From Lachnospiraceae bacterium (GTDB taxonomy: Bacteria > Bacillota > Clostridia > Lachnospirales > Lachnospiraceae), in NCBI GenBank assembly GCA_015056915.1, contig SVFK01000005.1:1-64000 (forward strand): a DNA stretch of 64,000 nt. Reading direction: 5' to 3'. The notes beneath the pieces were generated by a model. That model saw nothing but the letters and a program-made list of their open reading frames with translations, was not told the origin of the DNA and searched no databases. Shown here one piece after another: positions 24,323-33,033 of the stretch. Numbering within the stretch: the first letter of the stretch is position 1; every line of letters begins with the position of its first letter. The position numbers and the translations under genes were made by a program.

Positions 24323-24962
24323 GCAGATTCCAGCGGAATTTCATTGCAAGCAGCCGGATGATAAGTACCGCTATTGCACCGATTCCCATGGCAGGAACGT
24401 CACCGACGGGCCAAAGTAATGCACAGAGTATGGCACCGATTAGGGAAGCGCAGGCATAGACATGCCTTACCAGAATATAAGGCTTCTGGGTGGCGAGGAT
24501 ATCTCGAAGAACACCACCACCCACACCGGTAATCACACCCAGGAAAATAATCAGGAATAAATTATCAGAATATGCTGTGTGCATGCCGGTGCTCACGCCT
24601 ATTACCGTAAAAATTCCCAGTCCGATGGCATCCAATAGGAGCATAAGCTTTTCGTATTTCTGCATAAAGCTGTTGGTAAACAGCTTTCTATTCAGATATA
24701 AGACCAAAAACAGCAAATTGCAGGTAATCATAGCCACCAACGCATAAATCGGCTCAATAAACATGATGGGCGGTGTCTGCCCGATAATCAGGTCGCGTAT
24801 ACAGCCACCACCTACTGCCGTGATAATTGCCAGTACATTAACCCCGAAAATGTCCATATTTTTCTTCATGGCAGTCAATGCTCCGGAGGAAGCAAAGGCA
24901 ATGGTGCCGATAATTTCCATAAGAAATATGATATTGGTTGAGTTTATAAATAAGAAATTCAT
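24306..24962 (-). CDS. TRIC-type cation channel family protein (UPF0126/YicG-like)
   Basis: 218 residues with about seven hydrophobic segments and two internal repeats. Each repeat has the family's glycine-rich core: FASSGALTAMKK...VLAIITAVGGGCIRDLIIG and FLGVITGVGGGVLRDILA. The GGG(C/V)(I/L)RD motif defines the TRIC/UPF0126 family of trimeric intracellular-type cation channels, also suggested as glycine transporters in some bacteria. The start has only a weak GGACGAC-type site on the minus strand. Its 3' end overlaps the RT gene by 17 bases tail to tail, so each may influence the other. Confidence 0.9.
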   Translation of the reverse strand: MNFLFINSTNIIFLMEIIGTIAFASSGALTAMKKNMDIFGVNVLAIITAVGGGCIRDLIIGQTPPIMFIEPIYALVAMITCNLLFLVLYLNRKLFTNSFMQKYEKLMLLLDAIGLGIFTVIGVSTGMHTAYSDNLFLIIFLGVITGVGGGVLRDILATQKPYILVRHVYACASLIGAILCALLWPVGDVPAMGIGAIAVLIIRLLAMKFRWNLPKLNL

Positions 24963-25141
24963 GATATAGTCGTCCTTTTCGCTATGTTTATTATCTCAAT
25001 TCTTATTATTTTAATGTTTTTATCAATATATTTCTTTTTTTAAAATTGTACTTTATCTGTGAATAAAGTACAATAAAAATGAGCAAAACAATAAGTGTAT
25101 TTATTTTACAAAAAATTAGAAAAATAAAATTGCGAAAACTG

Positions 25142-25170
25142 TTGACAAACCCTAAATAATACGATAAAAT
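25142..25170 (+). promoter_or_regulatory. Promoter of the Arg-His-Gln-Lys tRNA cluster
   Basis: TTGACA (25142-25147), 17-base spacer, TAAAAT (25165-25170), 35 bases before the first tRNA. Confidence 0.82.
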
Positions 25171-25205
25171 ATGCTTCGTCAGTTTGGTAACAAACAAGAC
25201 GATAT

Positions 25206-25279
<74 letters not shown>

Positions 25280-25317
25280 TTTGAGATAAGAATGTTTAAG
25301 CTTTTATCTCGTATTAT

Positions 25318-25392
25318 GGTGGGTATAGCGCAGTTGGTTAGCGCGCCAGATTGTGGCTCTGGAGGCCATGGGTTCGAATCCCATTATCCACC
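25318..25392 (+). tRNA. tRNA-His(GTG)
   Basis: Acceptor GTGGGTA pairs with TATCCAC. An extra G at 25318 faces C at 25392, the G-1 identity element of tRNA-His. Anticodon loop TTGTGGC gives GTG. Confidence 0.95.
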
Positions 25393-25442
25393 CTCATTGA
25401 CGTTTGCGTTGTGTCGTAATGACACGCTTGGTGTCATAATGT

Positions 25443-25514
25443 AGGGCTATCGCCAAGCGGTAAGGCACAGCACTTTGACTGCTGCAGTCGCTGGTTCGAA
25501 TCCAGCTAGCCCTG
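25443..25514 (+). tRNA. tRNA-Gln(TTG)
   Basis: Acceptor AGGGCTA pairs with TAGCCCT and the discriminator is G. Anticodon loop CTTTGAC gives TTG. The first pair is A-T rather than the usual T-A of Gln tRNAs. Confidence 0.93.
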
Positions 25515-25540
25515 TTTTGAATTTCATATTCAAACTATGT

Positions 25541-25613
25541 GGGATATTAGCTCAGTCGGTAGAGCACTTGACTTTTAATCAAGTTGTCCGGGGTTCGAAT
25601 CCCCGATGTCTCA
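25541..25613 (+). tRNA. tRNA-Lys(TTT)
   Basis: Acceptor GGGATAT pairs with ATGTCTC with two wobble pairs. Anticodon loop CTTTTAA gives TTT. Last gene of this tRNA cluster. Confidence 0.95.
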
Positions 25614-25620
25614 TTAGGTA

Positions 25621-25667
25621 AAGAAACGGAAGTGTTGAAAAATCAGCACTTCCGTTTCTTTTGTTTC
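25621..25667 (+). terminator. Terminator of the tRNA cluster
   Basis: AAGAAACGGAAGTG pairs with CACTTCCGTTTCTT, followed by TTGTTTC. The A-rich left arm can also serve the convergent lipoprotein gene. Confidence 0.85.
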
Positions 25668-25692
25668 AATAAGTATGTAGATTTCGGCAAGA

Positions 25693-26304
25693 TTATTCGG
25701 AATCAATATCCGAAAATGCATTCAGCAATGTCTCTCTGGCGCCTTCCTGACCATCTAACCATGAAATAATAATGAGAACCATTTTGTCTTCTAAAGTGTT
25801 TACAAATATTTCATGATGAAGGGCTCCGTAGGATTCGTTGGTGGTCAGAGTAAAGGATAAATATTCTTTGCCGGCAATTTCGGTTGTTTTGTCGGACTGA
25901 GTGACAGGAACACCCATAAATTGTGGAAGATGGGTCTTAAAAAATTCCGTATCATTGTTTATATCACCATCGGTCGGTTTGTAAGGAAAACAGCCAACCA
26001 TAACATTAGAACCTGTTGTGGTATGTAATGCATCCATTTCGAATACCAGATTGTCCTTTCCATATTCGATGGCATCTTCAGCATAAGTTGGAGAATTGGC
26101 ATCTAAAGGCATCTTGGTTTCTTGTATTAAGCGTTCTCGTGATAACAGGTAATAACCGGATGGAGTGGTGAAAGTAAATCCAAAGTAGGTGGATTTGTAT
26201 CCGGTTGTGGTTTGGAAACCGGGGTAATATAGTGCTTTGGGCGTACCACATGCAGTTAAGGTAATGGTAAGTAATAAAATAAGAAAAGACAAGAATTTTT
26301 TCAT
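25693..26304 (-). CDS. Predicted lipoprotein of unknown function
   Basis: 203 residues. A classic lipoprotein signal peptide, MKKFLSFLILLLTITLTAC, places the lipidated Cys at residue 19; the mature protein is therefore anchored outside the membrane. The mature part has alternating beta-rich stretches (STYFGFTFTTPSGYYLL, EYLSFTLTTNESYGALHHEIF, KMVLIIISWLDGQEGARETLLNAF). This is reminiscent of PsbP/DUF1795-like folds, but I recognise no defined family. It is convergent with the tRNA cluster and has its own ribosome binding site, AAAGGAGAAATCATT. Confidence 0.85.
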   Translation of the reverse strand: MKKFLSFLILLLTITLTACGTPKALYYPGFQTTTGYKSTYFGFTFTTPSGYYLLSRERLIQETKMPLDANSPTYAEDAIEYGKDNLVFEMDALHTTTGSNVMVGCFPYKPTDGDINNDTEFFKTHLPQFMGVPVTQSDKTTEIAGKEYLSFTLTTNESYGALHHEIFVNTLEDKMVLIIISWLDGQEGARETLLNAFSDIDSE

Positions 26305-26663
26305 AATGATTTCTCCTTTTTTTCTATATATTAAAATATCATATCATAGTTTGTTTTTCAACAAATACAACCGGACGGTAACATTTGGGGCGTAATTCCA
26401 GAAAGAGAACATTTAACTGATGAAGCAGCAAGTTTATAAATTTATGCAAAGAGACTTCAAAAAGCTGTATTTCATAAAACAAAGTTGGTATAATAAAGAA
26501 AGTTAATTATTGGGAGGCATAATCGATAATGAAGAGATGCATGTCTAAAAACTATAAGTCAAAAACTAAGATAAATTTTGTCCTGTCAAAGCGACAAATA
26601 TCAAGTTGGACAAAAAGTATTAGCTGAAATGAAAAGGAAAATGAACGAGGAGCTGGATATATT
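26305..26663 (+). other. Intergenic region, possible gene debris and promoter
   Basis: The 359 bases hold no convincing gene. A broken frame around 26390-26490 reads VIPEREHLTDEAASL, then a stop, then IYAKRLQKAVFHKTKLV, which looks protein-like and could be the worn end of a former gene. A TATAAT lies at about 26493. A 32-codon frame at 26529-26627 has a weak, distant ribosome binding site and I do not call it. Promoters for both flanking genes must lie here. Confidence 0.4.
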
Positions 26664-26978
26664 ATGCAGAAATCCACATTTGAATTGATTTATGATGTTG
26701 TAAAACAAATACCCAAGGGAACGGTGGCGACCTATGGGCAGATAGCAGCTCTTGCAGGAAATAGACGTTGGTCGCGCGTGGTGGGTTATGCTCTTCACGC
26801 CAATCCCGACCCGGAGAATATTCCTTGTCACAGGGTGGTCAATCGTCTGGGGGACGTGTCCAGGGCATTTGCTTTTGGCGGTGAAAACAGACAGATCACT
26901 CTTTTGGAGAGTGAGGGTGTTAAGGTTGAAGGAAACAGAGTGGATTTGAAGAAATACAGGTGGGAGGTTTTAATGTGA
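26664..26978 (+). CDS. MGMT-family DNA-binding methyltransferase-like protein
   Basis: 104 residues, only the C-terminal helix-turn-helix domain of O6-alkylguanine-DNA methyltransferase. It has the recognition region (IPKGTVATYGQIAALAG), the Arg finger (RVVGYALHANP) and the active-site IPCHRVVN with Cys retained, then a GGENRQITLLESEGV tail. Alkyltransferase-like (ATL) proteins of this size usually have Trp in place of the Cys; here the Cys is kept, so suicide repair of alkylated guanine is possible. ATG lies behind GAGGAGC. The membrane protein gene overlaps its stop codon. Confidence 0.9.
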   Translation: MQKSTFELIYDVVKQIPKGTVATYGQIAALAGNRRWSRVVGYALHANPDPENIPCHRVVNRLGDVSRAFAFGGENRQITLLESEGVKVEGNRVDLKKYRWEVLM

Positions 26979-27322
26979 AAAAGGTTTTTGGCGGTTGGGT
27001 AATCTTATCTGCTATCATAATGCTGGTATTGCCGTGGCTGACCGTTTCTTTTGTCAGAAGCGATGCGGCAATGGCGATATGCTTTTTGTTATTCTTTGGG
27101 GTGAATCCAATCTATTCTGTTATAGTAGGTGTATTTGCAGGAAGAAATGCTAAGCAATTATGGAGCTTACCGGTTATTTCGGCTGTGTTGTTCTTGATTG
27201 GTACATGGATGTTCTTTGATATGGGAGAGCCGGCTTTTGTGATGTACGCAGGAATTTATCTTGCAGTGGGCATAGTTGTTATGCTAATATCCATGTATAT
27301 CACTACTAAAATGCAAGGATAA
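26975..27322 (+). CDS. Small polytopic membrane protein of unknown function
   Basis: 115 residues from GTG 26975, seven bases after GGGAGG and overlapping the TGA of the MGMT-like gene, so translation is coupled. It has four hydrophobic segments (WVILSAIIMLVLPWL, AICFLLFFGVNPIYSVIVGVF, LPVISAVLFLIGTWMFF, IYLAVGIVVMLISMYI) joined by short loops. I recognise no family. Its position suggests an operon with the MGMT-like gene and perhaps the CPBP protease 52 bases further on. Confidence 0.75.
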   Translation: MKKVFGGWVILSAIIMLVLPWLTVSFVRSDAAMAICFLLFFGVNPIYSVIVGVFAGRNAKQLWSLPVISAVLFLIGTWMFFDMGEPAFVMYAGIYLAVGIVVMLISMYITTKMQG

Positions 27323-27374
27323 ATATTTGTTTATATCCCGGCAAGGGTAGGATTATGAAAGGAGGCGTTGTACT

Positions 27375-28001
27375 ATGTATCAAACACGAGATAAAAAATA
27401 CGCAATTATTGCGATTACGTACTATGTCGCCTTGATGGCAGGATACCTTTTGATGGGAGTTGTGTACAAGAATGGATTCGAACACTATTCCCTGATTCAA
27501 TGGCTGCTGTTAGGTATTGCAATTCTTGTAACAATACTGAAGGATAAAAATATTTATAGTCTTGGATTTTCTAAGGAAAAAATAAAATCTAATCTGCTGA
27601 TTGCAGGTGCGATTGTGGTTCTTTCGGTCGGTTTTGCATTGCTATTTAGTGAGCATTCTGTGCTGACAATATTTAGGGGAGTAGCATATTATCTGATTTA
27701 TATTGCCCTGTTAGAAGAAATGATTTTCAGAGGTTTTATACAAAATTATTTGTTTGGACTTCGTGTGAATAGGAAGGTGATTTACATAATTGGCGGTGTA
27801 TTCTTTTCTTTGATGCATCTGCCGTTTCAAATGTATGTGAATGATATGGTTTCCTTTTCTTACATCGTTTTGGCGTTGCCGCAGCTGATATTTACCTTCT
27901 TCTTTCATCTGCTAATGTGCTTTATTACTTATAAAAGAAAAGACATTTTAGTGCCGACAGCGTTGCATTTTGCCATAGATTTTGTTCAGGCGGTGATGTA
28001 G
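27375..28001 (+). CDS. CPBP-family intramembrane glutamic/metalloprotease
   Basis: 208 residues and about six membrane segments. The Abi/CPBP motifs are present: EEMIFRGFIQNYLF (the EE-x3-R motif with catalytic Glu), FSLMHLPFQM (His) and ALHFAIDFV (second His). Related proteins (Rce1-like) cleave prenylated or other peptides in the membrane; bacterial members often mature or confer immunity to bacteriocins. No bacteriocin precursor is evident nearby. ATG follows AAAGGAGGCGTTGTACT. Confidence 0.92.
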   Translation: MYQTRDKKYAIIAITYYVALMAGYLLMGVVYKNGFEHYSLIQWLLLGIAILVTILKDKNIYSLGFSKEKIKSNLLIAGAIVVLSVGFALLFSEHSVLTIFRGVAYYLIYIALLEEMIFRGFIQNYLFGLRVNRKVIYIIGGVFFSLMHLPFQMYVNDMVSFSYIVLALPQLIFTFFFHLLMCFITYKRKDILVPTALHFAIDFVQAVM

Positions 28002-28091
28002 GGCAGTGGTGTAAGGCAGATAATAGTGCAGATTTGCTGTAAGAAAGGTGCTTGTAGGAAAAGCGGATATTGTGAAAGGGTGGAGTTCTTT

Positions 28092-29135
28092 ATGAAAAAT
28101 AGATGTGTTTTAATGATATTGGTGATACTGGCTGCGACTATTGCCGGGGGATGTGGCTCTGCAGCCTCTAAAACTCCGTATCCTGTTCCGTATGAGGAGA
28201 TTGAGTCTACTCGGGAAGCAATATTAGCAGAGGAAGCAACTTTGGCAGAGGAAGCAACTTTGGCAGAGAATTTAACTTTTACAGAGGATTTAACTTTTGC
28301 AGATTTGGCAGAGCGGCAGTTTGGGTTTTCCAGTGGTGCAGGAGGCTGGTCAGAAGAATTTGTAATTGAAAAGGACGGTTATTTTACAGGGAAATATCAT
28401 GATTCAGACATGGGTGACACCGGGGAGGGTTATGAGGAAGGCACCATATATAGCAGTTCTTATACCGGTCACTTCACTGACCTTAACAAAATAAATGAGT
28501 ATACATATACGATGAAGCTTGGCGATATTTTATATGAGAAGGATGCGGATACTGTGGAAATGAGAGATTGTGTCCGCTATATTTATACGGAATCCTACTG
28601 CCTGGGAGGAACAGATATCTTTACAGTCTACCTTCCGGGCACCCCTTTGAGTGAGCTTTCTGAGGAGATTCGCATGTGGATTGAATCGTATAACCAAGAT
28701 GAATCAGTGCTTACCATGACGGTTATCACAGATGAGGTCAATGGTTATGGCATTTATTCTCATGATAGACCTGCGCCGTTGGAAGATGCGCAGATGACCT
28801 TTGACAGCTGTAAGTCTTCATATGATTACTATAGTAACAAGCTCACCGAGGCGAGTACGACCTTAGAGATGGTTGAATATTCAGGAATCATGTATGAGAT
28901 AAGTGATGAGTGCCTGAATTATATTTGGAAGCTTATCCGATATAATGTTGATGAAGATAGGTATGACACAATTCTTGCGGAGCAGCGGGAATGGATTGCT
29001 GAAAAAGAGACCAAGGCAAAGGAAGTGAGCTCAGAATATGAGGGTGGTTCTTTTGCGGCAGTGAGCTATAATGATACGCTGGCACAACTTACAATCGAGC
29101 GCTGCGAGGAATTGATTGAGTATTTAAAGGAGTAG
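28092..29135 (+). CDS. Lipoprotein with C-terminal LprI/DUF1311-like domain
   Basis: 347 residues from ATG 28092 behind GGGTGGAG (an in-frame upstream start adds an unlikely Cys-rich leader). The signal peptide ends in the lipobox IAGGC, with the lipidated Cys near residue 21. An acidic stretch with short repeats follows (two copies of EEATLA, then ENLTFTEDLTFAD). The middle 150 residues are of unknown fold. The C-terminal 90 residues (DECLNYIWKLIRYNV, AEQREWIAEKETKAKE, TIERCEELIEYL) match the LprI/DUF1311 lysozyme-inhibitor-like domain, whose spaced Asn, Trp and Arg are recognisable. A surface role such as lysozyme protection is a family-level guess. Confidence 0.8.
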   Translation: MKNRCVLMILVILAATIAGGCGSAASKTPYPVPYEEIESTREAILAEEATLAEEATLAENLTFTEDLTFADLAERQFGFSSGAGGWSEEFVIEKDGYFTGKYHDSDMGDTGEGYEEGTIYSSSYTGHFTDLNKINEYTYTMKLGDILYEKDADTVEMRDCVRYIYTESYCLGGTDIFTVYLPGTPLSELSEEIRMWIESYNQDESVLTMTVITDEVNGYGIYSHDRPAPLEDAQMTFDSCKSSYDYYSNKLTEASTTLEMVEYSGIMYEISDECLNYIWKLIRYNVDEDRYDTILAEQREWIAEKETKAKEVSSEYEGGSFAAVSYNDTLAQLTIERCEELIEYLKE

Positions 29136-29217
29136 GAGATTTAGAGAAATTGGGCTTTGGAATAGTAAGACGTTTCCTTAGGGGTTGGTCATTTTCTTTG
29201 TAGTAGATTCCACTAAG

Positions 29218-29487
29218 TAAGCCCTGTCCCCGACTGCAACGGCAAAAAGGCATGATTAGTCGGGTTGAAAGTAAGTCCAGGTCCCGACCGCAACGACAAA
29301 AAGGCAAGATTAGTCGGGTAAAAAGCAAGTCCAGGTCCCGACCGCAACGACAAAAAGGAAAGAACAGTCGGGTAAAAGACAAGTCTTAACCCCGACTGCA
29401 ACGACAAAAAAGCAAGTCTAGTCGGGTTGAAAGCAAGGGAAGTCCCCGACTAAGAATGCAAAAGTATAAATTAGTAGGGGAAATTGG
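29218..29487 (+). repeat. Five-unit tandem array, 54-bp period
   Basis: Units begin at 29218, 29272, 29326, 29380 and 29434, each exactly 54 bases. The shared core is CCCGAC.GCAACGACAAAAAGG....AGTCGGG. In each of the first four units CCCGAC pairs with GTCGGG, so the array can form a row of hairpins; the fifth unit is degenerate. The spacing is multiple of three, and the minus strand reads an 18-residue peptide repeat (FCRCGRDLDLL), but there is no start signal or gene context for it. Units abut without spacers, so it is not CRISPR. It fills most of the 429-base gap between the LprI-like gene and tRNA-Leu. Confidence 0.9.
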
Positions 29488-29523
29488 TGCGACAAAGATT
29501 AAGTTTGTTGCCAATACCATCTC

Positions 29524-29553
29524 TTGACAAAAAGCAGGCGACAAGGTTATAAT
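29524..29553 (+). promoter_or_regulatory. Promoter of tRNA-Leu(TAG)
   Basis: TTGACA (29524-29529), 18-base spacer, TATAAT (29548-29553), 11 bases before the tRNA 5' end. Confidence 0.83.
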
Positions 29554-29564
29554 CTTTTTCGTGG

Positions 29565-29646
29565 GCGGATATGGCGGAATTGGCAGACGCGATAGATTTA
29601 GGTTCTATTGTCAGCAGACGTGCAGGTTCAAGTCCTGTTATCCGCA
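29565..29646 (+). tRNA. tRNA-Leu(TAG)
   Basis: Class II tRNA. Acceptor GCGGATA pairs with TATCCGC; anticodon stem ATAGA/TCTAT with loop TTTAGGT gives TAG. Confidence 0.95.
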
Positions 29647-29650
29647 CGCT

Positions 29651-29688
29651 AAAACCTCAGTGTTTACTGAGGTTTTTCTTTTTTTTGT
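29651..29688 (+). terminator. Terminator after tRNA-Leu
   Basis: AAAACCTCAGT pairs with ACTGAGGTTTTT, followed by CTTTTTTTT. Confidence 0.9.
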
Positions 29689-29834
29689 GTTGCATATTTG
29701 GGTGCTCTGGCGGTAGAAAATTTGTGTCTCCGTTTTTTGTTGGCAGTGTAGGCTTCGGGGATAGTTGTTTGACCGGAAATGGCAACTGTGATAGTATAGA
29801 TAATATAGAATTTCATAGAAAAGAGTGAATTGTA

Positions 29835-31187
29835 ATGAAGGAAGATAGGGCGCAGATGCCTTTGGTAAAAGAAGCTGTAAAAATGGCATGGCCGGCAGTG
29901 TGCGAATCGTTTTTTATAGCATTGGCAGGTCTGGTGGATACTTATATGGTGAGCTCAATGGGAGCCAATGCTGTGGCGGCAGTAGGTCTCACCACACAAC
30001 CGAAATTTTTGGGAATGTCAATATTTATTGCCATGACGGTGGCAATATCCGCATTGGTGGCAAGAAGGCGTGGAGAACAGAAACAAACACAAGCTAATCA
30101 GATTTTGCTTACTGCCATTGTTTTCTGCATTTTGGCGGTGATTGTTATCAGTGCCGTTTCGGTTGTTTTTGCCAATGAAATTATTACTTTTTGTGGCTCT
30201 ACGGAAGATACGCATGAGATGGCGGTGATTTACTTCCGCATCATTATGGGCGGCATCTTTTTTAACGCTCTTTCCATGGGTATCAATGCAGCCCAACGTG
30301 GTGCCGGTAATACCATGATAGCCATGCGAACCAATCTGATTTCCAATCTGGTAAATGTTATCGGCAATTATTTGCTGATTCAAGGACACCTTGGTTTCCC
30401 GGCATTGGGAATCTATGGCGCGGCATTGGCAACCGTATTCGGTACAGTTGTTGCATGTGTTATCAGTATAGTGTCTCTGCTAAAAAAGGACGGATTTGTA
30501 AGTATTCATTATATTATTGCAGAAAAGATAAAACCTACCTGGGAGGCGTTTGTCAATATTGTAAAGGTAGGATACTCCGTATTTATCGAGCAGATACTTA
30601 TGAGAATCGGTTTTATGTCAACCTCAATTATGGCAGCAGACATGGGAATGGTTCCTATGGCAGCACACCAGGTGGGAATGAATATCATGGGTCTGACCTT
30701 TTCCTTTGGCGACGGTATGCAAGTGGCGGCGGTAGCATTAATCGGCAGAAGTCTTGGGGAAAAATTACCGGATAAAGCCAAAAAATACGGTAGTATCTGC
30801 AGACGTATCGGCTTATGTATTTCCATTGTGTTGGCATGTGTTTATTTCCTGTTTGGAGAAATGATATTCCGGCTTTTCTTTGTAGAAGAAGAAATTATCG
30901 CAGTAGGTGTTGATATTATTCATGTTATTATCTTCATTGTCCTGTTCCAGGTGTCACAGGTGATTTACATGGGATGTCTGCGCGGTGCGGGCGACACGGC
31001 GTATACGGCATTGGCCTCTACCATTAGTGTAACAATTATCAGAACCGGTTTTTCCTATGTATGCGGTTATGTGCTTGGTTGGGGCATGACGGGTATCTGG
31101 CTGGGTATTCTGGCAGATCAGATTTCGAGATTTTTGTTTGCTTCTATCAGGTTCCGAATGGGTAAGTGGATTTATATAAAAATATAA
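29835..31187 (+). CDS. MATE-family multidrug efflux transporter
   Basis: 450 residues with twelve hydrophobic segments in two homologous halves. Typical MATE stretches are AWPAVCESFFIALAGLVDTY, GANAVAAVGLTTQP, NAAQRGAGNTMIAM, EQILMRIGFMSTSI, and MGCLRGAGDTAYTALAS; the pairs QRGAGNT and LRGAGDT mark equivalent positions in the two halves. These pumps export cationic compounds driven by Na+ or H+. It starts at ATG 29835 after AAAGAGTGAATTGTA, a weak site, and stands alone on the transcript. It is the better preserved of three MATE-type genes in the window. Confidence 0.93.
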   Translation: MKEDRAQMPLVKEAVKMAWPAVCESFFIALAGLVDTYMVSSMGANAVAAVGLTTQPKFLGMSIFIAMTVAISALVARRRGEQKQTQANQILLTAIVFCILAVIVISAVSVVFANEIITFCGSTEDTHEMAVIYFRIIMGGIFFNALSMGINAAQRGAGNTMIAMRTNLISNLVNVIGNYLLIQGHLGFPALGIYGAALATVFGTVVACVISIVSLLKKDGFVSIHYIIAEKIKPTWEAFVNIVKVGYSVFIEQILMRIGFMSTSIMAADMGMVPMAAHQVGMNIMGLTFSFGDGMQVAAVALIGRSLGEKLPDKAKKYGSICRRIGLCISIVLACVYFLFGEMIFRLFFVEEEIIAVGVDIIHVIIFIVLFQVSQVIYMGCLRGAGDTAYTALASTISVTIIRTGFSYVCGYVLGWGMTGIWLGILADQISRFLFASIRFRMGKWIYIKI

Positions 31188-31296
31188 ATTTTACTATTCA
31201 TATATACAGATTGGGAAAACAGTTATATAATATTACTAAATGAATAGGGAAAAGTACAGTGTTTGGGGATAAGGATTGTTGGCAGGGGGTCTGAGT

Positions 31297-32922
31297 ATGA
31301 TGAACCGAAATATTGATAAGTACAAATTTGAAGATTTGTTTGACATGAATAAAGTACAGAAACTGACGGATTCGATTGCAGATGCATTGGAGATTGGCAT
31401 CGTTATTGTGTCCCCGGAGGGTACGCCTATTACGAAGCCCAGTAATTTCTGTAGATTTTGTCTGGATGTAGTGCGTCGTTCTGAGATAGGAAATCGTAAC
31501 TGCGAATATTCGGATTCTGTACTGGGAAGAAAGTCCGATAAGCCCATTGTGTCCAAATGCCTGTCTGCCGGTTTGATGGATGCCGGTATCAGTATTATCA
31601 TAGACGGTAAGCATCTCGCCAGTTGGATGATAGGACAGGTAATGATTGAAGAGGATATGCTCAGCGTTGCAGAGCAACGAGAGAGAGCACAGGCTTTGAA
31701 GATTGATGAGGATCTTTTCCTTGAAAAGATTCAAACAGTGCCTCGTAAGACAAGGGCGCAGTTTAACAATATTGTAGAAATGATACGCGTGCTGGCAATG
31801 CAGCTTTCAGAGCTGGGTATGCAGAGTTATATTCAACAGGAAGAATTGGCATACAGAAAAGAAATCGAGACGGAGCTGCGTAGTGAGAAGATTAAGTTGG
31901 AATTGTCACACCAGCATGATGAATTGACCGGTTTGCTTTCGAAAGCCCGCTTTGATGAGAAATTGAAAAAGCTAGTTCAAGATAAAGCATATCCGATTGT
32001 ATTTTTTGCAGGAGATATGAACAATCTGAAGCTTTGTAATGATGTATTCGGACATCGTATAGGTGATGCGGCTTTAAAGGTCGTGGCTGATATTCTTAGA
32101 AAAGAAGCAGGTGTGGATTATATTATCGGAAGGCGGAGCGGAGATGAGTTTTGTATTGCAATCCCTTATGGCAGAGCTCTGGAAGCAGAGGATTATTGTA
32201 GCAGAATCCATAAGGCATGTGCAGAAGTGTCCAATACGATGCTTCCTCCTTCCTTATCGTTAGGATATGCTATTCTGAAGTCGGAAGAGGACGATTTGCG
32301 TTCCGTTATGAATCAGGCTGAAGAGGCTATGTATAACGCCAAGGTACAGAGAAAGCGGAAGCAGAATATTCATAATGATATTATGGAGCTTCTGTACCAG
32401 AAGCAATATATTTCCAAGAAGCAGGTTGCGGAATCTGTACATAGAATTGAGAGGTTTTCAAGATATTTGAATCTGGAAGAGTATACCGTGCAAATGCTAC
32501 GACTTTCCGCTAAGATACAGGATGTAGGTCTGATTGCCATTCCTAAGCATATTGTCGAAAAGGATGCGGAGCTTACAGAAAAAGAGTATGTAGAGATGTC
32601 AAAGCATACCCTGATTGGTTATCGACTGGCCAGATTGTATGAAGAAAGCTTTCCTGCTTCCAATACGATTTTGCAGTCCCACGAGTGCTGGTCCGGTATG
32701 GGATACCCGAATAGACTTAAGGGAAAAGAAATCCTGTATACTGCACGAGTTTTATTTATGGTAACCAGCTATAGCTATTGGATTTACCCGAAGCCTACCG
32801 GATCGGGAATGGACGTTGCTGAGGCAAGAGAACGTCTGCGACAGGAAGCCGGAAAGCAGTTCGATCCGAAGCTGGTAGACAGCTTTTTGGAATATCTGGA
32901 AAATGAAGAACCGATGGAATAG
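31297..32922 (+). CDS. PocR-type sensor with GGDEF and degenerate HD-GYP domains
   Basis: 541 residues from ATG 31297, after CAGGGGG (ATG 31300 also possible). The N-terminal PocR ligand-binding domain (about 1-180) has FCRFCLDVVRRSEIGNRNCEYSD and KCLSAGLMDAGISI. A coiled linker and a GGDEF domain follow (HQHDELTGLLSKARFDEKL, FFAGDMNNLKLCND, RRSGDEFCIAI). The active loop reads SGDEF, with the first Gly as Ser, which many cyclases tolerate. The C-terminal HD-GYP-like domain keeps HECWSGMGYPNRLKGKEIL, but the metal-binding HD is QD (AKIQDVGLIAIP), so hydrolysis of c-di-GMP is doubtful. I infer a cytoplasmic c-di-GMP synthase or receptor controlled by a small ligand bound at PocR. Confidence 0.85.
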   Translation: MMNRNIDKYKFEDLFDMNKVQKLTDSIADALEIGIVIVSPEGTPITKPSNFCRFCLDVVRRSEIGNRNCEYSDSVLGRKSDKPIVSKCLSAGLMDAGISIIIDGKHLASWMIGQVMIEEDMLSVAEQRERAQALKIDEDLFLEKIQTVPRKTRAQFNNIVEMIRVLAMQLSELGMQSYIQQEELAYRKEIETELRSEKIKLELSHQHDELTGLLSKARFDEKLKKLVQDKAYPIVFFAGDMNNLKLCNDVFGHRIGDAALKVVADILRKEAGVDYIIGRRSGDEFCIAIPYGRALEAEDYCSRIHKACAEVSNTMLPPSLSLGYAILKSEEDDLRSVMNQAEEAMYNAKVQRKRKQNIHNDIMELLYQKQYISKKQVAESVHRIERFSRYLNLEEYTVQMLRLSAKIQDVGLIAIPKHIVEKDAELTEKEYVEMSKHTLIGYRLARLYEESFPASNTILQSHECWSGMGYPNRLKGKEILYTARVLFMVTSYSYWIYPKPTGSGMDVAEARERLRQEAGKQFDPKLVDSFLEYLENEEPME

Positions 32923-32975
32923 TGACTTGACATTTTGTGATGAAAATGGTACGGTATTTTAAGTTAAAAAGAAGT

Positions 32976-33012
32976 AAGACTTTTAGCACAAATGTGCTAA
33001 AAGTCTTTTTTT
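32976..33012 (+). terminator. Strong terminator after the PocR-GGDEF gene
   Basis: AAGACTTTTAGCACA pairs perfectly with TGTGCTAAAAGTCTT over a 2-base gap (loop from the terminal pairs), then TTTTT. It also lies 22 bases ahead of the antiporter start. Confidence 0.88.
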
Positions 33013-33033
33013 GGAAAAGGACGGAGGATAAAA

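Noticed and set aside
26529..26627. 32-codon frame before the MGMT-like gene
   Set aside because: The ribosome binding site is too far and there is no support beyond an open frame.
29218..29487. 54-bp repeats considered as CRISPR or as a coding Cys-rich repeat protein on the minus strand
   Set aside because: There are no spacers. The minus-strand frame has no ribosome binding site or promoter and overlaps the end of the LprI-like gene.
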